Made by a program: the position numbers and the translations under genes. From Micromonospora echinaurantiaca (GTDB taxonomy: Bacteria; Actinomycetota; Actinomycetes; Mycobacteriales; Micromonosporaceae), in contig NZ_LT607750.1 of NCBI RefSeq assembly GCF_900090235.1, forward strand, positions 3,732,501 through 3,796,500: a DNA stretch of 64,000 nucleotides. The letters are read 5' to 3'. Below the pieces are notes generated by a model. That model saw nothing but the letters and a program-made list of their open reading frames with translations, was not told where the DNA came from and did no database searches. Positions within the stretch are counted from its first letter, which is position 1; each line of letters starts with the position of its first letter. Below are positions 27,077 through 36,391 of this stretch, in pieces.

Positions 27077-27644
27077 CGGCTGCGCCGGTCTTCGTCACGC
27101 TGCGGGTCAGGATCAGGACGTCGGTGTGGATGTCCAGCTGCGCCCGCCGGCCACGCCGAGGCAGTCGGTCGGCGGCCACGATGTGCTGCAGGTACGCCAG
27201 CCTGGCCCGTTTCGCGGCGATGACGACGTCGACCGGTGCGATGACGTCGCCGTGCGGCAGCAGCACTGCGATGCAGCCGCCCGGCGTGAGGTTGGTGCGG
27301 CATCGGGCGAAGAAGTCGACGGGTGAAGCAGCGTCGTCGACCGGCCATCCGGTGACGATCAGGGCGGCTGCCTCCCGACCCCAGCCGACCTGCCGGGGCG
27401 CGTGCAGGTGGGTGCGGCGGTGCGCGGCGATGACCGCGCGGGCCAGTTGCGGCCCCACGGCCAGGTCGATGATCAGATCGGACGGGTGGGTGAGGTTGTG
27501 GACCAGCCGCACGCCCATCGCGTTGGACATGGTCTCGCCCTGCTGCGGGGCGGGGACCGGCCAGACGGTGATCGGCACGGGCGGGTCGCCGGGCACCACG
27601 TCTCCCACGGGGATCGGCGCGCGGCGTGGATGTCTATCGGTCAT
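27069..27644 (-). CDS. Methyltransferase-like partner protein
   Basis: The protein of about 191 residues looks like a reduced methyltransferase: LIIDLAVGPQLARAVIAAHR stands where motif I would be, but lacks the full G-x-G, and LTPGGCIAVLLPHGDV resembles the strand after motif IV. No catalytic (D/N/S)PP(Y/F) motif is seen. It overlaps the true methylase by eight bases and probably forms a complex with it or supplies target recognition. ATG 27644 and ATG 27530 (with AGGGCGAG upstream) are both possible starts. Confidence 0.65.
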   Translation of the reverse strand: MTDRHPRRAPIPVGDVVPGDPPVPITVWPVPAPQQGETMSNAMGVRLVHNLTHPSDLIIDLAVGPQLARAVIAAHRRTHLHAPRQVGWGREAAALIVTGWPVDDAASPVDFFARCRTNLTPGGCIAVLLPHGDVIAPVDVVIAAKRARLAYLQHIVAADRLPRRGRRAQLDIHTDVLILTRSVTKTGAADG

Positions 27645-27697
27645 GGGCACGGTGGCCCCCGGACCGGCAGGGCGTACTGACGATCCCTAGTGCGCCG

Positions 27698-27853
27698 CTG
27701 ACAGGCCGATCGAACCCGCCCCGACCTGACAGAACCCGTCACCCTGACCGCCCAACAGCCCGACCAGCGGGCGCGCGGGCCGCCCTGACGGCGGTGAACC
27801 CGACAGAGTCGGACACGGCCTGTCCTCGTCTGGCAACGGCCTCCAGTGTCAGG
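27698..27853. promoter_or_regulatory. CCTGWCAG-type sites between methylase and sigma-like genes
   Basis: Full cores CTGACAG lie at 27698-27704 and 27726-27732 and a near match GTGTCAG at 27846-27852, with several half matches between. The region separates the minus-strand methylase pair from the plus-strand sigma-like gene, so it should contain both promoters and is a natural place for an operator. Confidence 0.45.
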
Positions 27854-27926
27854 TTGGGCTGTCCCAATCGAGGGCCTCGAGGCCGTCGCATCAAGCGACG
27901 CGCTCCACGCCGAGGGGGACATCACC

Positions 27927-28697
27927 ATGGCAACGACAACCCATGTCAGGACGGCCGAGACGGCGCTGACCACCGCCGAGACGGCGTTCATGTTGCTGAC
28001 CTGCGAACCCGCGCCGCTGGTGTTCGACGCCCGCCCGATACCGGGCCTGCCGGATGCGACGATGCCGCTGGACGAGCTGCGCACGCTGCTTCTGTTGCAG
28101 CGATACGACAGCGACACCGCCGACGAGCTGTGGCGGCAACTGGCCCACCACGCCCGCGAGTGGGGACCGGCCTGGGTCGTCGGCGCGATCGGCGTAGCGC
28201 TGCCCGCCCTGACCCACCTTGCGGCGAAGATCACCCGCGGGCGGGCCAGGCACGCCGACGACGTCGACTCCGAAGTCCTCGCCGGGTTCCTCCACGCGCT
28301 GCGCACCGCGGACCTGGCTCCGCCCCGGCTGTGGCTGCGGCTGTGCTGGGCCGCCTGGCGCTCAGGCATGGCAGTCGTCAAGGCCGACGACGGCGAGGAA
28401 CTCCCCCTGGACCTGCCCAGCGGGTCACGGTCACCGCGGATGCCCTACGGACATCCGGACCTGCTGCTCGGCCGGGCAGCCGCCGCCGGCCTGATCACCG
28501 CCGACGCCGCCGAGCTGATCAGCGCGACCCGCTTCGGCGACGCGCTGATCGAACACCTGGCCGCCGAGCAGGGCGTCACCGCATCGGCCCTACGGATGCG
28601 TCGCCGCCGCGCCGAGCGTGTCGTGGCTGCCGCCGTGGTGCGCGGCGACCTGTCCGGCCCGATCCCCGGTCACCGCGCGACCACCACCGCGGCCTGA
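27927..28697 (+). CDS. Sigma factor-like helix-turn-helix regulator
   Basis: The product of about 256 residues has a helical N-terminal half and a C-terminal segment, GHPDLLLGRAAAAGLITADA through LAAEQGVTASALRMRRRRAE (about residues 170-235), that resembles region 4 of sigma-70 family proteins, a helix-turn-helix ending in a basic recognition helix. A full sigma region 2 is not visible, so it may be an activator or sigma-like protein rather than a true sigma factor. ATG 27927 is preceded by GAGGGGG. It lies next to the CCTGWCAG array and before the transfer operon, which makes it a candidate regulator of transfer. Confidence 0.65.
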   Translation: MATTTHVRTAETALTTAETAFMLLTCEPAPLVFDARPIPGLPDATMPLDELRTLLLLQRYDSDTADELWRQLAHHAREWGPAWVVGAIGVALPALTHLAAKITRGRARHADDVDSEVLAGFLHALRTADLAPPRLWLRLCWAAWRSGMAVVKADDGEELPLDLPSGSRSPRMPYGHPDLLLGRAAAAGLITADAAELISATRFGDALIEHLAAEQGVTASALRMRRRRAERVVAAAVVRGDLSGPIPGHRATTTAA

Positions 28698-28892
28698 CAG
28701 TCTGTCGGCATACCCATGGCAGCACGCGGATCGCGGCAGATCGGGATGCTGGTAGCCCATGGCTGTGACGGCGGCGACGACGTCTGCCAACCTCAGGAGC
28801 TCGCCGCCATCCGCGCAGGCTGACGGCGGACTACAGTGGCCGGGCTCGCCGGGTCGTGCAGGGCTTCCCCGACGGGCATCGGGTTTCACAGG

Positions 28893-29306
28893 TCAGGCGC
28901 TGCGGCGGTCAGGCGCATAGAAGGCGTATAGGGCGTTGAGCTGCCGGATCCAGAATTCCTGCTTCGCTGAGGCTGATGGGCGACGCGGCAGCATGCCAAG
29001 CTCGACCGCCAACGCATAGAACCCCGGACCGGCGTCATTGGCGTTCAAGTACTGCACTAACGCGGAGATCATGAGCTTGGTCGTCGGACGGTTACGATCC
29101 ACGATCAACCCCAGGAGGTGCCCCATGGCGGCACGCTCGCTGTCCTGCTCGAAGTCGAATCCGCGCAAGCCGGTCCGTCGGCAGAGCGTGGCATTGAGCT
29201 CGGTGTACGTCGTCGTCTTCTCCAGTCGTGCCCGCTCGATGAGAAATGCCAGGCCGGCTTCGATCAGCTGGTCCCACTCGTCGTCGTCGCGCCCGTATCC
29301 CGTCAT
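28893..29306 (-). CDS. Hypothetical protein, 137 residues
   Basis: The protein begins MTGYGRDDDEWDQLIEAGLA and contains TTTYTELNATLCRRTGLRGF and a helical end with FWIRQLNALYAFYAPD. GAGGTGG lies five bases before ATG 29306, so this start is preferred over GTG-like codons upstream. I cannot name the family. It is the only minus-strand gene between the sigma-like gene and the transfer operon and may be a later insertion. Confidence 0.65.
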   Translation of the reverse strand: MTGYGRDDDEWDQLIEAGLAFLIERARLEKTTTYTELNATLCRRTGLRGFDFEQDSERAAMGHLLGLIVDRNRPTTKLMISALVQYLNANDAGPGFYALAVELGMLPRRPSASAKQEFWIRQLNALYAFYAPDRRSA

Positions 29307-29863
29307 CGCGGCCACCTCGACTGGAGCGCCGAGCAACCCGCGGCGGCGGGCTGCCTGCACGCACCCCGCGCCGTGTCGCCGTCAGCTTGATCACGCTTCA
29401 CGCTCCATGCCTACCGTCGGCGGGCGTCGTCGCGCCACCATCCGACTGGCCACAATGGCCATCCGCAACGAGCACGCCGTGTCTACACGCCAGTTTTCGG
29501 GGCCCTGGCATTCGGCCCCCGGCTTGGCGCCGTCTCGGACGAACGCCCAGACGGCCTCCTCGCGGTCCACTCCGTGCCTTGCCGGCGGCAATGCCAGGCG
29601 CTGACCGGTCTCGTCAGGACGTGACAGGTAGATGGAGGGTTCGATCGGCCTGACAGTCGAGATCTGAGCGGTGCATGTCATCCACGGCATGCCCGCCCGG
29701 TGGGGACCACCCGGCGGGGCCATTGGTCCGGCATGGCTGGCGCGGCGTCCTGACACCGCGATCCCTTCGCCCCACGCAAGGGAGGAGCGCCCCCGACCGG
29801 ACCACACCGGTCAATCGCCCTGGTCCCCACCGCGGCGGCCCCAGATCCTTGTGGAGCGCCGCC
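29307..29863. other. 557-bp leader of the transfer operon, no gene
   Basis: No reliable frame is seen; the plus-strand frame running into the pilin gene is Arg/Pro-rich before its internal ATG. Two CCTGWCAG-type sites lie at 29621-29656. The promoter for the type IV secretion genes should be here. Confidence 0.5.
29621..29656. promoter_or_regulatory. CCTGWCAG sites upstream of transfer operon
   Basis: GTGACAGG (29621-29628) and CCTGACAG (29649-29656) repeat the motif found elsewhere in the element, with cores 29 bases apart, about 210 bases before the pilin start. Confidence 0.45.
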
Positions 29864-30154
29864 ATGCACACGACTCTTTCCGTGCTGTCCGACCTCGCCG
29901 CCGCGCCGCAGCCGATAGCGGCCAACAGCATCAACCAGGTCATCGCCAACATCACCGGCTGGATCATGGGCATCATCGCGCTCGTCGCGACGATGTTCCT
30001 GGTCATCGGCGGCCTGCGCTACATGGCAGCCGGGGGTGACCCGGCCCAGGTGGAGCAGGCGAAGGGCAACTTGAAGTCCGCGCTGATCGGCTATGCCCTC
30101 ACGGTGCTGTCCCCGGTCATCCTGCAGGTGTTGCAGGGCATCCTCGGCGGCTGA
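29864..30154 (+). CDS. VirB2/TrbC-like pilin subunit
   Basis: This 96-residue protein has a short N-terminal leader and two hydrophobic helices separated by a small polar loop, LVIGGLRYMAAGGDPAQVEQ, which is the signature of the pilin-like component of Gram-positive type IV secretion systems. The second helix, SALIGYALTVLSPVILQVL, ends near the C-terminus. ATG 29864 follows GGAG at 29853-29856. It starts the transfer operon, with the channel gene 11 bases downstream. It would sit in the cell membrane as part of the mating channel. Confidence 0.82.
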   Translation: MHTTLSVLSDLAAAPQPIAANSINQVIANITGWIMGIIALVATMFLVIGGLRYMAAGGDPAQVEQAKGNLKSALIGYALTVLSPVILQVLQGILGG

Positions 30155-30165
30155 GGCGGCCGGTC

Positions 30166-31083
30166 ATGGTTATCTGGCTGATGAACGGCCTGGTCAGCTG
30201 GCTCGCCGAGAGGGTCGTCGACCTTCTCGGCGGGCTGCTGGCCTTCCTGACGTCCTCCATCTTTCTGTCACCGGACGTCACGGTCCTGCCGCAGGTCCAG
30301 TCGATCGCCAGCAAGAGCGCGCTGGTCGTCAACGCCTGCTTCATCCTCGCGATCATCACCGCAGGCATCGCCACGATGGTCGGCGACTCGGTGGAGACCC
30401 GCTACACCGTCAAACACCTCATCCCCCGGCTTGTCGTCGGGTTCGTCCTGTCGGCGTTCGCGGTGCCGCTGACGGCCGCCGTCATCGACATCGCCAACGC
30501 GCTGACCGTGGCGCTCGCCGGCGAATCCGCGCCGACCACCGAGGCCGTCACCTTCGCCCGGGTGCGCATCCGATCGGCGATGGCCGATGAGAGCGCCGCC
30601 CTACTGACGGTGGTCATCGGGCTGCTCATCGTCGTGTTGATATTCATGCTCGTCGGCAGCTGGCTCGTGCGGATCGGGGTGCTGGTCGTCCTGGCCGGGA
30701 TCGCGCCGGTGGCGCTGGCGTGCTATGCGACCCCGTGGACGCAGGGTGCCGCGGAGGTGTGGTGGCGCACCCTGCTGGGCTGTCTGGCCACACCCACGCT
30801 GCAGGCGGTCACCTTCTCGGCGGGCATCAACCTGGTGATCGACCCGGAGTCGAACCTGCCGATCCTGCTCGGCCTGCCCGGCTCGGACACCCTCAACCTG
30901 CTGCTGGTGATCGTTGTCCTCTGGGTCACGGTCAAGATCCCCGCGATGATGCGCCGGTACACGACCGGCAAGGGGTCGCCGAACACCGGCGGGATTCTGC
31001 TACGCACGGTGGTCATCCAGGGAGTCACCCGCCGCCTGCCGCTTGGCCGATTCGCGCGTAACGCGATGCGAGGTGGGCGATGA
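30166..31083 (+). CDS. VirB6/TrbL-like channel protein
   Basis: This integral membrane protein of 305 residues has six to seven hydrophobic segments, including LVVNACFILAIITAGIATMV, LLTVVIGLLIVVLIFMLVGS and a final LLLVIVVLWVTVKIPAMMRR. The layout and position between the pilin and PrgI genes fit the VirB6/TrbL channel component of conjugative type IV systems in actinobacteria. It overlaps the PrgI gene by four bases. Sequence similarity in this class is low, so the name rests on topology and context. Confidence 0.78.
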   Translation: MVIWLMNGLVSWLAERVVDLLGGLLAFLTSSIFLSPDVTVLPQVQSIASKSALVVNACFILAIITAGIATMVGDSVETRYTVKHLIPRLVVGFVLSAFAVPLTAAVIDIANALTVALAGESAPTTEAVTFARVRIRSAMADESAALLTVVIGLLIVVLIFMLVGSWLVRIGVLVVLAGIAPVALACYATPWTQGAAEVWWRTLLGCLATPTLQAVTFSAGINLVIDPESNLPILLGLPGSDTLNLLLVIVVLWVTVKIPAMMRRYTTGKGSPNTGGILLRTVVIQGVTRRLPLGRFARNAMRGGR

Positions 31084-31970
31084 CCCACGACGACACCACC
31101 CCGCGCGCCGTGGTACCGGCTGACGTCAACGAGCCGGACCGCATCGCGTTCGGGCTGACGTTCCGGCAGCTCGGCATCATCGGCGGTGTCGGCCTGGCCG
31201 GCACCGGCATCTACCGCACCGTCGGGCACCTGCTCCCACCGATCGCGTGGATCGTCGCCGGGGTCATCGTGTTCGCCGTCGCGATCGTGGTGGCGCTCGG
31301 CCGCCGTGACGGCCTGCCGCTGGATGTGTGGTTGCGGCACGGATTCGCCCTGTCCCGCAGCCCTCGCCAGCTCGCGCCGGGCACGCCCCGAGCGAGCACG
31401 GTCGCGGCGGTGGCCGGCACGCCGAGCGTCCCGGCGCCGCTGCGCTCCCCGGTCACGGCGATCAGCCCGACCGGCGTCCTCACCTGCGAGGGCCACAACC
31501 GCGTCCTGATCGCCTGCGGCACCACGAACATCCACCTGCGCACCGGCAGCGAGCAAGAGGCGCTGCTGGACGGGTTCGGCCGGTTCCTCAACAGCCTGAC
31601 CGGCCCGGCGCAGATCGTCGTCGCCACCCAGCGGCACGACCTGACCGCGTACGCGCACGCGACCGCCGACCACGCACCACGCCTGCCGCACCCGGCGTTG
31701 CAGGCCGCCGCCGGCGACTACGCCGAGTTCCTGCTCGACCTGGACAGTCAGCGCGATCCGCTGCGCCGGCAGGTCCTCGCGGTCGTCACCGGCGAGCACG
31801 CCGGCGACACCGCCGTACGGGCCTTGTCCGGCCTCGGTGTCGAAGCCACCGCGCTGGACGGACCGGCCGTCGCCGCCGCCCTGGCGATGGCGGTGGACCC
31901 CTTCTCCCCACCGGTGCCTGGCCCCCGAGCGGTGCCCGGCGCCCCGATCACTTTGCGGAGCACATCGTGA
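31080..31970 (+). CDS. PrgI-family membrane protein of type IV secretion
   Basis: The protein of 296 residues opens with the PrgI-type pattern VPADVNEPDRIAFGLTFRQL followed by two membrane helices (residues about 37-75), as in PrgI/SCO6880 proteins that precede VirB4 in Gram-positive conjugation operons. The cytoplasmic part from residue 120 (GVLTCEGHNRVLIACGTTN) resembles the domain seen in actinobacterial longer forms. It overlaps VirB4 by four bases (GTGA) and probably anchors that ATPase at the channel. Confidence 0.82.
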   Translation: MTHDDTTPRAVVPADVNEPDRIAFGLTFRQLGIIGGVGLAGTGIYRTVGHLLPPIAWIVAGVIVFAVAIVVALGRRDGLPLDVWLRHGFALSRSPRQLAPGTPRASTVAAVAGTPSVPAPLRSPVTAISPTGVLTCEGHNRVLIACGTTNIHLRTGSEQEALLDGFGRFLNSLTGPAQIVVATQRHDLTAYAHATADHAPRLPHPALQAAAGDYAEFLLDLDSQRDPLRRQVLAVVTGEHAGDTAVRALSGLGVEATALDGPAVAAALAMAVDPFSPPVPGPRAVPGAPITLRSTS

Positions 31971-33718
31971 ACCTGTTGACGCCGAGGAAGAAGAGGGTCG
32001 CGGCGGGGGAGGGCATGCCCTCCCCCGCCGCCCTGTCGGTCACCCCCTGGCACGTGCAGGTTGGCAACGGCTATGCCGCCACCTACGCCGTGTGCGGATA
32101 CCCGGCCCAGGTCGGCCCCGCGTGGCTCACCCCGCTGCTGTCCTACCCCGCACGGGTCGACGTCGCGGTCCACCTGAACCCCGTCGCACCGCAGGTGGCC
32201 GCGCCGATGCTCAAGCGCCAACGCTCCCGCCTGGAATCCTCCCGCCGGTTGGACGCCGACCAGGGCCGCCTGGGTGACCCGATGGTCGAGGCGGCAGCAG
32301 CCGACGCCGCGAACCTCGCCGAACGCGTCGCCCGCGGCGCGGCGAAGCTGTTCGAGGTCGGCATCTACGTCACCATCCACGCCCGGACCCTCGACGAACT
32401 CGCCACCGTCACCGCGGGCGTGCGCTCCGCCGCCGCCAGCGTGCTGCTGGACCTGCAGCCGGCGACGTTCCGCCACCAGCAGGGCTGGATCTGCACCCTG
32501 CCGGTCGGCGTGGACCCGCTGGGGATGCGCCGCATCCTCGACACCACCGCCCTCGCGGCAGCGTTCCCCCTCGCCTCGGCCGACCTCGCCGCCCCCGCTC
32601 CCGGCACCGTCTGCCCACCCGATGGGGTGCTCTACGGGCTCAACACCACCAGCAACGGCGTGCTGCTGTGGAACCGGTGGGCGCAGGACAACCACAACAG
32701 CGTGGTCTTGGCGCGCAGCGGCGCCGGGAAGTCGTACTTCGTCAAACTGGAGGTGCTGCGCAACCTGTACCAGGGTACGACCGTCAGCGTGATCGACCCG
32801 GAGGACGAGTACACCGCCCTGGCCGAGCACGTCGGCGGCAGCGTCGTGCAACTCGGCCAGCCAGACGTCCGGATCAACCCGCTCGATCTGCCCGCTGACA
32901 ACCGGCCTGACACGCTGACCCGCCGCGGCCTGTACCTGCACACCCTGATTTCGGTCATGCTCGGCGCACCACCACCGCCGACCGAGCGGGCGGCGCTGGA
33001 TCGGGCCATCACCGCCACCTACGCCCAGGCAGGGATCAACGGCGACCCCGCCACCTGGACCAAACCCGCGCCGTTGCTGCGGGACCTGGCCGAGGTGCTC
33101 GCCGCTGACGGCGACCCAGCCGCCAGGCAGCTCGCCGCCCGGCTCGCCCCCTGGACGGTCGGGAACTTCGCCAGCCTGTTCGACGGCCCGACCACCACCA
33201 CCCCGCGCGGTCACCTGATGGTCTGGTCGCTGCGGCACCTCCCCGACGAGCTGCGCACCGTCGGCACGCTGCTGGCGTTGGACTCGATCTGGTCGGGCAT
33301 CGACGCTCCCACCGGAGGCGCCCACCGGCGGCGGCAGCTCGTCGTGGTCGACGAAGCCTGGCTGCTGATGCGCGACGGCGAGGGCAGCCGGTTCCTGTTT
33401 CGGATGGCCAAGGCCGCCCGCAAGCGGTCCGCCGGGCTGTGCGTCATCACCCAGGACGCCGCCGACGTGCTCTCGACCGACCTCGGCCTCGCCGTGGTGT
33501 CCAACGCCGCAACACAGGTGCTTATGCGCCAGTCCACGCAGTCGATTGACGCGGTGAGCGAGGCGTTCAGCCTGACCGCCGGGGAGTCGAGGCTGCTGCT
33601 GTCGGCGCCCCGGGGCGAGGGCCTACTCGTCGCCGGTCGATCGCGAATCCCCTTCCGCAGCGTCGGGTCGGCCGCCGAGCATCGGATCGCCGTGACGGGT
33701 ATCGGGGAGGCCGAATGA
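31967..33718 (+). CDS. VirB4-family conjugation ATPase
   Basis: The protein of about 583 residues is the VirB4/TraE-type ATPase that powers pilus or channel assembly. The Walker A is ARSGAGKSYF near residue 250 and the Walker B is LVVVDEAWLLM near 457-467, followed by KKAARKRSAGL-type sequence and CVITQDAADVLS, which matches the family's conserved VTQ motif. GTG 31967 overlaps the PrgI stop; the longer frame starting at 31328 is an Arg/Pro-rich shadow. It overlaps the coupling protein gene by four bases. Confidence 0.9.
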   Translation: MNLLTPRKKRVAAGEGMPSPAALSVTPWHVQVGNGYAATYAVCGYPAQVGPAWLTPLLSYPARVDVAVHLNPVAPQVAAPMLKRQRSRLESSRRLDADQGRLGDPMVEAAAADAANLAERVARGAAKLFEVGIYVTIHARTLDELATVTAGVRSAAASVLLDLQPATFRHQQGWICTLPVGVDPLGMRRILDTTALAAAFPLASADLAAPAPGTVCPPDGVLYGLNTTSNGVLLWNRWAQDNHNSVVLARSGAGKSYFVKLEVLRNLYQGTTVSVIDPEDEYTALAEHVGGSVVQLGQPDVRINPLDLPADNRPDTLTRRGLYLHTLISVMLGAPPPPTERAALDRAITATYAQAGINGDPATWTKPAPLLRDLAEVLAADGDPAARQLAARLAPWTVGNFASLFDGPTTTTPRGHLMVWSLRHLPDELRTVGTLLALDSIWSGIDAPTGGAHRRRQLVVVDEAWLLMRDGEGSRFLFRMAKAARKRSAGLCVITQDAADVLSTDLGLAVVSNAATQVLMRQSTQSIDAVSEAFSLTAGESRLLLSAPRGEGLLVAGRSRIPFRSVGSAAEHRIAVTGIGEAE

Positions 33719-36186
33719 CAGCCACCCCGACGACCTGGCCAGCCGAGGTCGGGCAGTGGATCATCGCGCGGCCGTGGCTGGCCGTCGTCGCCGCCACCGC
33801 GATCGTCGGCGTGGTGGTCGCCCGCGACCAGGTGCTCGCCTGGCGGCATCGGCGGTTCGCCGCCGGCGCGCGGTGGCTGACCATCGCCGCCCCGCCGGAG
33901 GTCACCGCCGGGACCGCCGCCGCGTTTTGGACCACCGTCATGGGTGTGCTGACGCCATCTCTGTGGCGGCGCAGGGTGTTCGGCTACCCGCACGTCGGGT
34001 GGGAGTACACGTGGACGGGCCGCACCATGGCGATCCGGGTGTGGGTGCCCGCGACGGTGCCGCCTGGTGCGGTCGAGGCCGCCGTCCGCGCAGCGTGGCC
34101 CGCCGCCACCCTCACCACCGAGCAAGCCCGCGCGCCGGTCCCGGCCGAGGTCGGTCAGGAGGTGGGCGGGGCATACTGGCCCCAGCACAGCGACGGGCTG
34201 CCCCTGCGCGCCGAGCACGACAGCGATCCGCTGCGGGCGCTGCTCGCGGCTGGTGCCGAGGTCCGGCACCGCGAACACGCGTGCGTGCAGATCCTCGCCC
34301 GTCCGGCACCCGCCCGCCGCGTCCGTGCGGCGAGGCGGGCGGCGGCGAGTACCAGCGGTCATCCTCACCGGCGACCCGACGCGGCCACCCGCGCCGTCGC
34401 GGGCGCGACGAGGCTGGCCATCGAGCCTCTGCTGTGGCTCCTCGATGTCGTCACGCCCGGTTCGTCCCGACCGCGGACCCTGGCGTACCCCACGGCGGGG
34501 CGGGCGGCCGAGCGCGATCCGGTGGCCGCCGCCGACGCGCGCACGGTCGTGGACAAGGCCGTACGGGTGCCCCACTTCGAGATCGCGGTCCGGTTCGCCG
34601 TGGCGGCCGACACCGGCACAACACCACCGGACGCGCAGCGGGCCACGCACATCCGCAAACGCCTCATCGAGCTCGGGCACACCATCGCCTCGACCGCCGC
34701 GACGTACACCGGCCCGAACCGGCTACGGCGCATGAAGATGCCGCAACCGGTGGCCACGATCGCCGGACGGCGGCTGCGGCGAGGGTTCCTGGCCACCGTG
34801 CCGGAACTCGCGGCCCTCGCAGCGCTGCCGCAAGACCTCGCGGTGCCGGGCCTAGGTCGGGCGAGGGCCAAGGCCGTGCCGGCGCCGGTGCAGGTACCCG
34901 CTGGCGGACGAGGCGTGAAGGTACTCGGCCGGTCGCAGATCGGCCACCACAGTGTCGGCCTGACCGTCACCGACGCCCGCCAACACGTGCACGTGGTCGG
35001 CAAGACCGGCGTCGGCAAGAGCACGCTGCTGCTGAACATGATCCTCAGCGACATCAAGTCCGGCCGTGGAACGGTGGTCATCGACCCACGTGGGGACCTC
35101 ATCACCGACATCCTCGACCGGCTGCCCGCCTCCCACGGCAAGAGGACCGTGATCATCGATCCAGACCAGGAGAACCCGGGCTGCTTCAACCCCCTCGACG
35201 ACCAGGGCGATCCGCACCTGGCCGTGGACAACCTCGTCGGGATCTTCGCCAAGATTTTTCAAGGCCAGTGGGGCCCGCGCATGGACGACACCATGCGCGT
35301 GGCCTGCCTCACGCTGATGCGGCACGCCAAACCGACCTTGAGCCTGGTCCCGTCGCTGTTGCAGGACCGGGAGTTTCGGGCCAGGTTCACCCACGGCCTG
35401 GACGACCCGGACGGACTCGGCGGGTTCTGGCTCTGGTACGACGGCATCACCGAGCAGTTCCGCGGCCAGGTCATCGCACCCGTCCTCGCACGGCTGCGGG
35501 CCTTCCTCCTGCGGGACTTCGTCAAGAGCGTCATCGGCAACGCCCGCAGCTCGTTCGACATGGGCCGGGTGCTCGACGGCGGAGTCCTGCTGTGCCGGCT
35601 GCCCAAGGGCATCCTCGGCGAGGAGACCAGCCGCATCCTCGGCTCGATGATCGTCGCCCGGGTGTGGCAGGCCGCCATCGCACGGGCCACGATCCCTGAA
35701 GACCAGCGTAAGGACGCCTGCCTCTACGTCGATGAATGCCAGAACTTCCTCACCTTGCCGGGCAGCGTCGGGGACATGCTGGCCGAGGCCCGCGGTTTCC
35801 GGCTCGGGCTCGTGCTCGCCCACCAGGACCTGGCGCAACTACCCAAGGACCTCGCCGCGGCGGTGTCCGCCAACGCGCGCACGAAGCTGTTCTTCACCGT
35901 CGACCCGGCCGACGCCAGGGAGCTGTCCCGGCACACCAAACCCGAGCTGGACGAGCACGACCTCGCCCACCTCGACGTCTACACCGCCGCCGCCCGGCTG
36001 CTGGTCGGAAACCGGGAGCTGCCCGCGTTCACCTTCACCACCAACCCGCCGGCGCCGGTCGTGGGTGAGGCGACCGCGATCCGGCAGTACTGCGCCGCCG
36101 CTCACAGTCGCGCTGATGGTGAGCCGCCGATGCAGCAGCTCGCCCGCACGGCGATGAAGCGGCGCATGAAACACCGCGACCACTGA
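33715..36186 (+). CDS. VirD4/TraG-like conjugative coupling ATPase
   Basis: This 823-residue protein is the type IV coupling ATPase that brings the DNA-relaxase complex to the channel. It has one or two N-terminal membrane helices (about residues 18-40), a long actinobacterial-specific domain, the Walker A VVGKTGVGKSTLL near 425-435, and the Walker B CLYVDECQNFLTL near 667-677. A motif AHQDLAQLPKDLAAAVSANA follows, typical of TraG/TraD-like motors. The C-terminus is basic. It overlaps virB4 and ends the mating-channel block. Confidence 0.9.
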   Translation: MTATPTTWPAEVGQWIIARPWLAVVAATAIVGVVVARDQVLAWRHRRFAAGARWLTIAAPPEVTAGTAAAFWTTVMGVLTPSLWRRRVFGYPHVGWEYTWTGRTMAIRVWVPATVPPGAVEAAVRAAWPAATLTTEQARAPVPAEVGQEVGGAYWPQHSDGLPLRAEHDSDPLRALLAAGAEVRHREHACVQILARPAPARRVRAARRAAASTSGHPHRRPDAATRAVAGATRLAIEPLLWLLDVVTPGSSRPRTLAYPTAGRAAERDPVAAADARTVVDKAVRVPHFEIAVRFAVAADTGTTPPDAQRATHIRKRLIELGHTIASTAATYTGPNRLRRMKMPQPVATIAGRRLRRGFLATVPELAALAALPQDLAVPGLGRARAKAVPAPVQVPAGGRGVKVLGRSQIGHHSVGLTVTDARQHVHVVGKTGVGKSTLLLNMILSDIKSGRGTVVIDPRGDLITDILDRLPASHGKRTVIIDPDQENPGCFNPLDDQGDPHLAVDNLVGIFAKIFQGQWGPRMDDTMRVACLTLMRHAKPTLSLVPSLLQDREFRARFTHGLDDPDGLGGFWLWYDGITEQFRGQVIAPVLARLRAFLLRDFVKSVIGNARSSFDMGRVLDGGVLLCRLPKGILGEETSRILGSMIVARVWQAAIARATIPEDQRKDACLYVDECQNFLTLPGSVGDMLAEARGFRLGLVLAHQDLAQLPKDLAAAVSANARTKLFFTVDPADARELSRHTKPELDEHDLAHLDVYTAAARLLVGNRELPAFTFTTNPPAPVVGEATAIRQYCAAAHSRADGEPPMQQLARTAMKRRMKHRDH

Positions 36187-36286
36187 TCCCCCGGCCGCTC
36201 CTTCGGGGACTCGGCTGGGTGCGGCACCGCGGGCTCGTTTGGGGGTGTCCGCGACACGAGGCCCCAGACGAGCTCCGCGCGTCCGG

Positions 36287-36295
36287 CCTGTCAGG
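36287..36295. promoter_or_regulatory. CCTGTCAGG site before the relaxation gene
   Basis: A full nine-base pseudo-palindrome CCTGTCAGG lies in the 205-base gap between the coupling protein and the replication-relaxation gene, 97 bases before the latter's start. Confidence 0.4.
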
Positions 36296-36391
36296 TGCCT
36301 GGCCTGCCCAAACCTGCCCGTGGGCAGCCCTGAAAGCAAGATCAACCTATACAGACTCCCTACGGGACTCTCTCCACGGGGTGGACCCTCT

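Noticed and set aside
31328..31966. N-terminal extension of VirB4
   Set aside because: It overlaps the whole second half of the PrgI gene and is Arg/Pro-rich; GTG 31967 gives a normal VirB4 length and a GTGA overlap.
33756..35699. A 647-codon frame inside the coupling protein gene
   Set aside because: It is a same-strand shadow with strong Arg/Gly/His bias; the coupling protein frame carries the Walker motifs.
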